Part shown: positions 63,941-64,000 of the stretch, piece after piece | How positions within the stretch are numbered: the stretch's first letter is position 1 | Layout of the letters: the number at the start of each line of letters is the position of its first letter | Source of the DNA: Pseudomonadota bacterium | GTDB taxonomy: Bacteria > Bdellovibrionota_B > Oligoflexia > Oligoflexales > CAIYRB01 | Assembly: GCA_026390445.1 (NCBI GenBank) | Contig: JAPLFX010000049.1 | Span: forward strand, 18,886-82,885 | Length of the DNA stretch: 64,000 nt | Reading direction: 5' to 3' | Program-made: the position numbers and the translations under genes | The notes under the pieces: model-generated | What the model saw: the letters and a program-made list of their open reading frames with translations, nothing else | What the model was told of the DNA's origin: nothing | Databases searched by the model: none

Positions 63941-64000
63941 CAAAACTCTCATCTGCATGAACTTCGGACGCTTCTTTGGCGCCGGCATTATAGTCAACTT
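63894..64000 (-). CDS. Acidic C-terminus of an upstream gene, possibly ExbB/TolQ-like (partial)
   Basis: A frame open to the window edge ends at TGA 63896-63894 and encodes a very acidic tail (ASEVHADESFDDVSVEDIKD). It overlaps the start region of the first ExbD-like gene. Genes of the ExbB/TolQ/MotA family usually precede exbD, so this is a natural candidate, but the tail has no family motif. The call rests on position alone. Confidence 0.35.
   Translation of the reverse strand, partial: VDYNAGAKEASEVHADESFDDVSVEDIKDEEEII

Overview
The window looks like a chromosomal housekeeping region of a Gram-negative, diderm bacterium with meso-diaminopimelate peptidoglycan. The best guess is a lineage of the former Deltaproteobacteria, such as Bdellovibrionota/Oligoflexia. 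This rests on gene content only: a likely parB end in front of an F0 b'/b-delta-alpha-gamma-beta-epsilon ATP synthase operon, an AgmX/PglI-type TonB-like protein with two ExbD-like partners, a single-anchor SdhC, RNase J and RpoH together, and an ABC-type (Wzm/Wzt) polysaccharide exporter. I saw no rRNA, tRNA, CRISPR array, insertion sequence or prophage.

Layout, left to right. 1-69: likely ParB C-terminus. 256-6013 (+): atp operon without the a and c subunits. 6010-8089 (+): a glycosyltransferase coupled to atpC, and an atypical SDR. A bidirectional terminator at about 8124-8151 separates these from the division/cell-wall (dcw) cluster, which runs on the minus strand from 22580 to 8174 (mraZ-rsmH-ftsL-ftsI-murE-murF-murD-ftsW-murC-ftsQ-ftsA-ftsZ). 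It is headed by a promoter with three GTGGG MraZ boxes, and ftsZ has its own near-consensus promoter. mraY, murG, murB and ddl are absent from the cluster.

23077-24225 (+): LysM lipoprotein. 24583-27545 (-): MurU-like nucleotidyltransferase, AmgK-like sugar kinase and a lipid-kinase-family protein, suggesting cell-wall sugar recycling. 27581 (+): rpoH, tail to tail with a PcrA/Rep helicase (-). 30620-34735 (+): yajC, a probable envelope protein and an M16 peptidase. 34798-43771 (+): sdhCAB, purSQLF and rph. 43780-50786 (-): gmd, rmd, a PP2C phosphatase, an M23 peptidase, secA and a small C-terminally anchored protein, in tandem.

50909-58102 is a surface polysaccharide locus: three GT4 glycosyltransferases, a coiled-coil protein, Wzt with a C-terminal cargo-type domain, Wzm, and a methyltransferase with a long helical N-terminus. 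The nearby gmd/rmd pair would supply a GDP-6-deoxyhexose. 58138-61092 (-): Nudix hydrolase, nucleoside phosphorylase-fold protein and RNase J. 61099-64000 (-): the AgmX/ExbD/ExbD module and the acidic C-terminus of a further gene cut by the window edge.

Most of the window is conserved core biology. The points most worth a second look are the regulatory DNA of the dcw cluster, the reduced dcw gene set, the polysaccharide locus and the AgmX/ExbD/ExbD module. I found no clear evidence of a wholly undescribed system.
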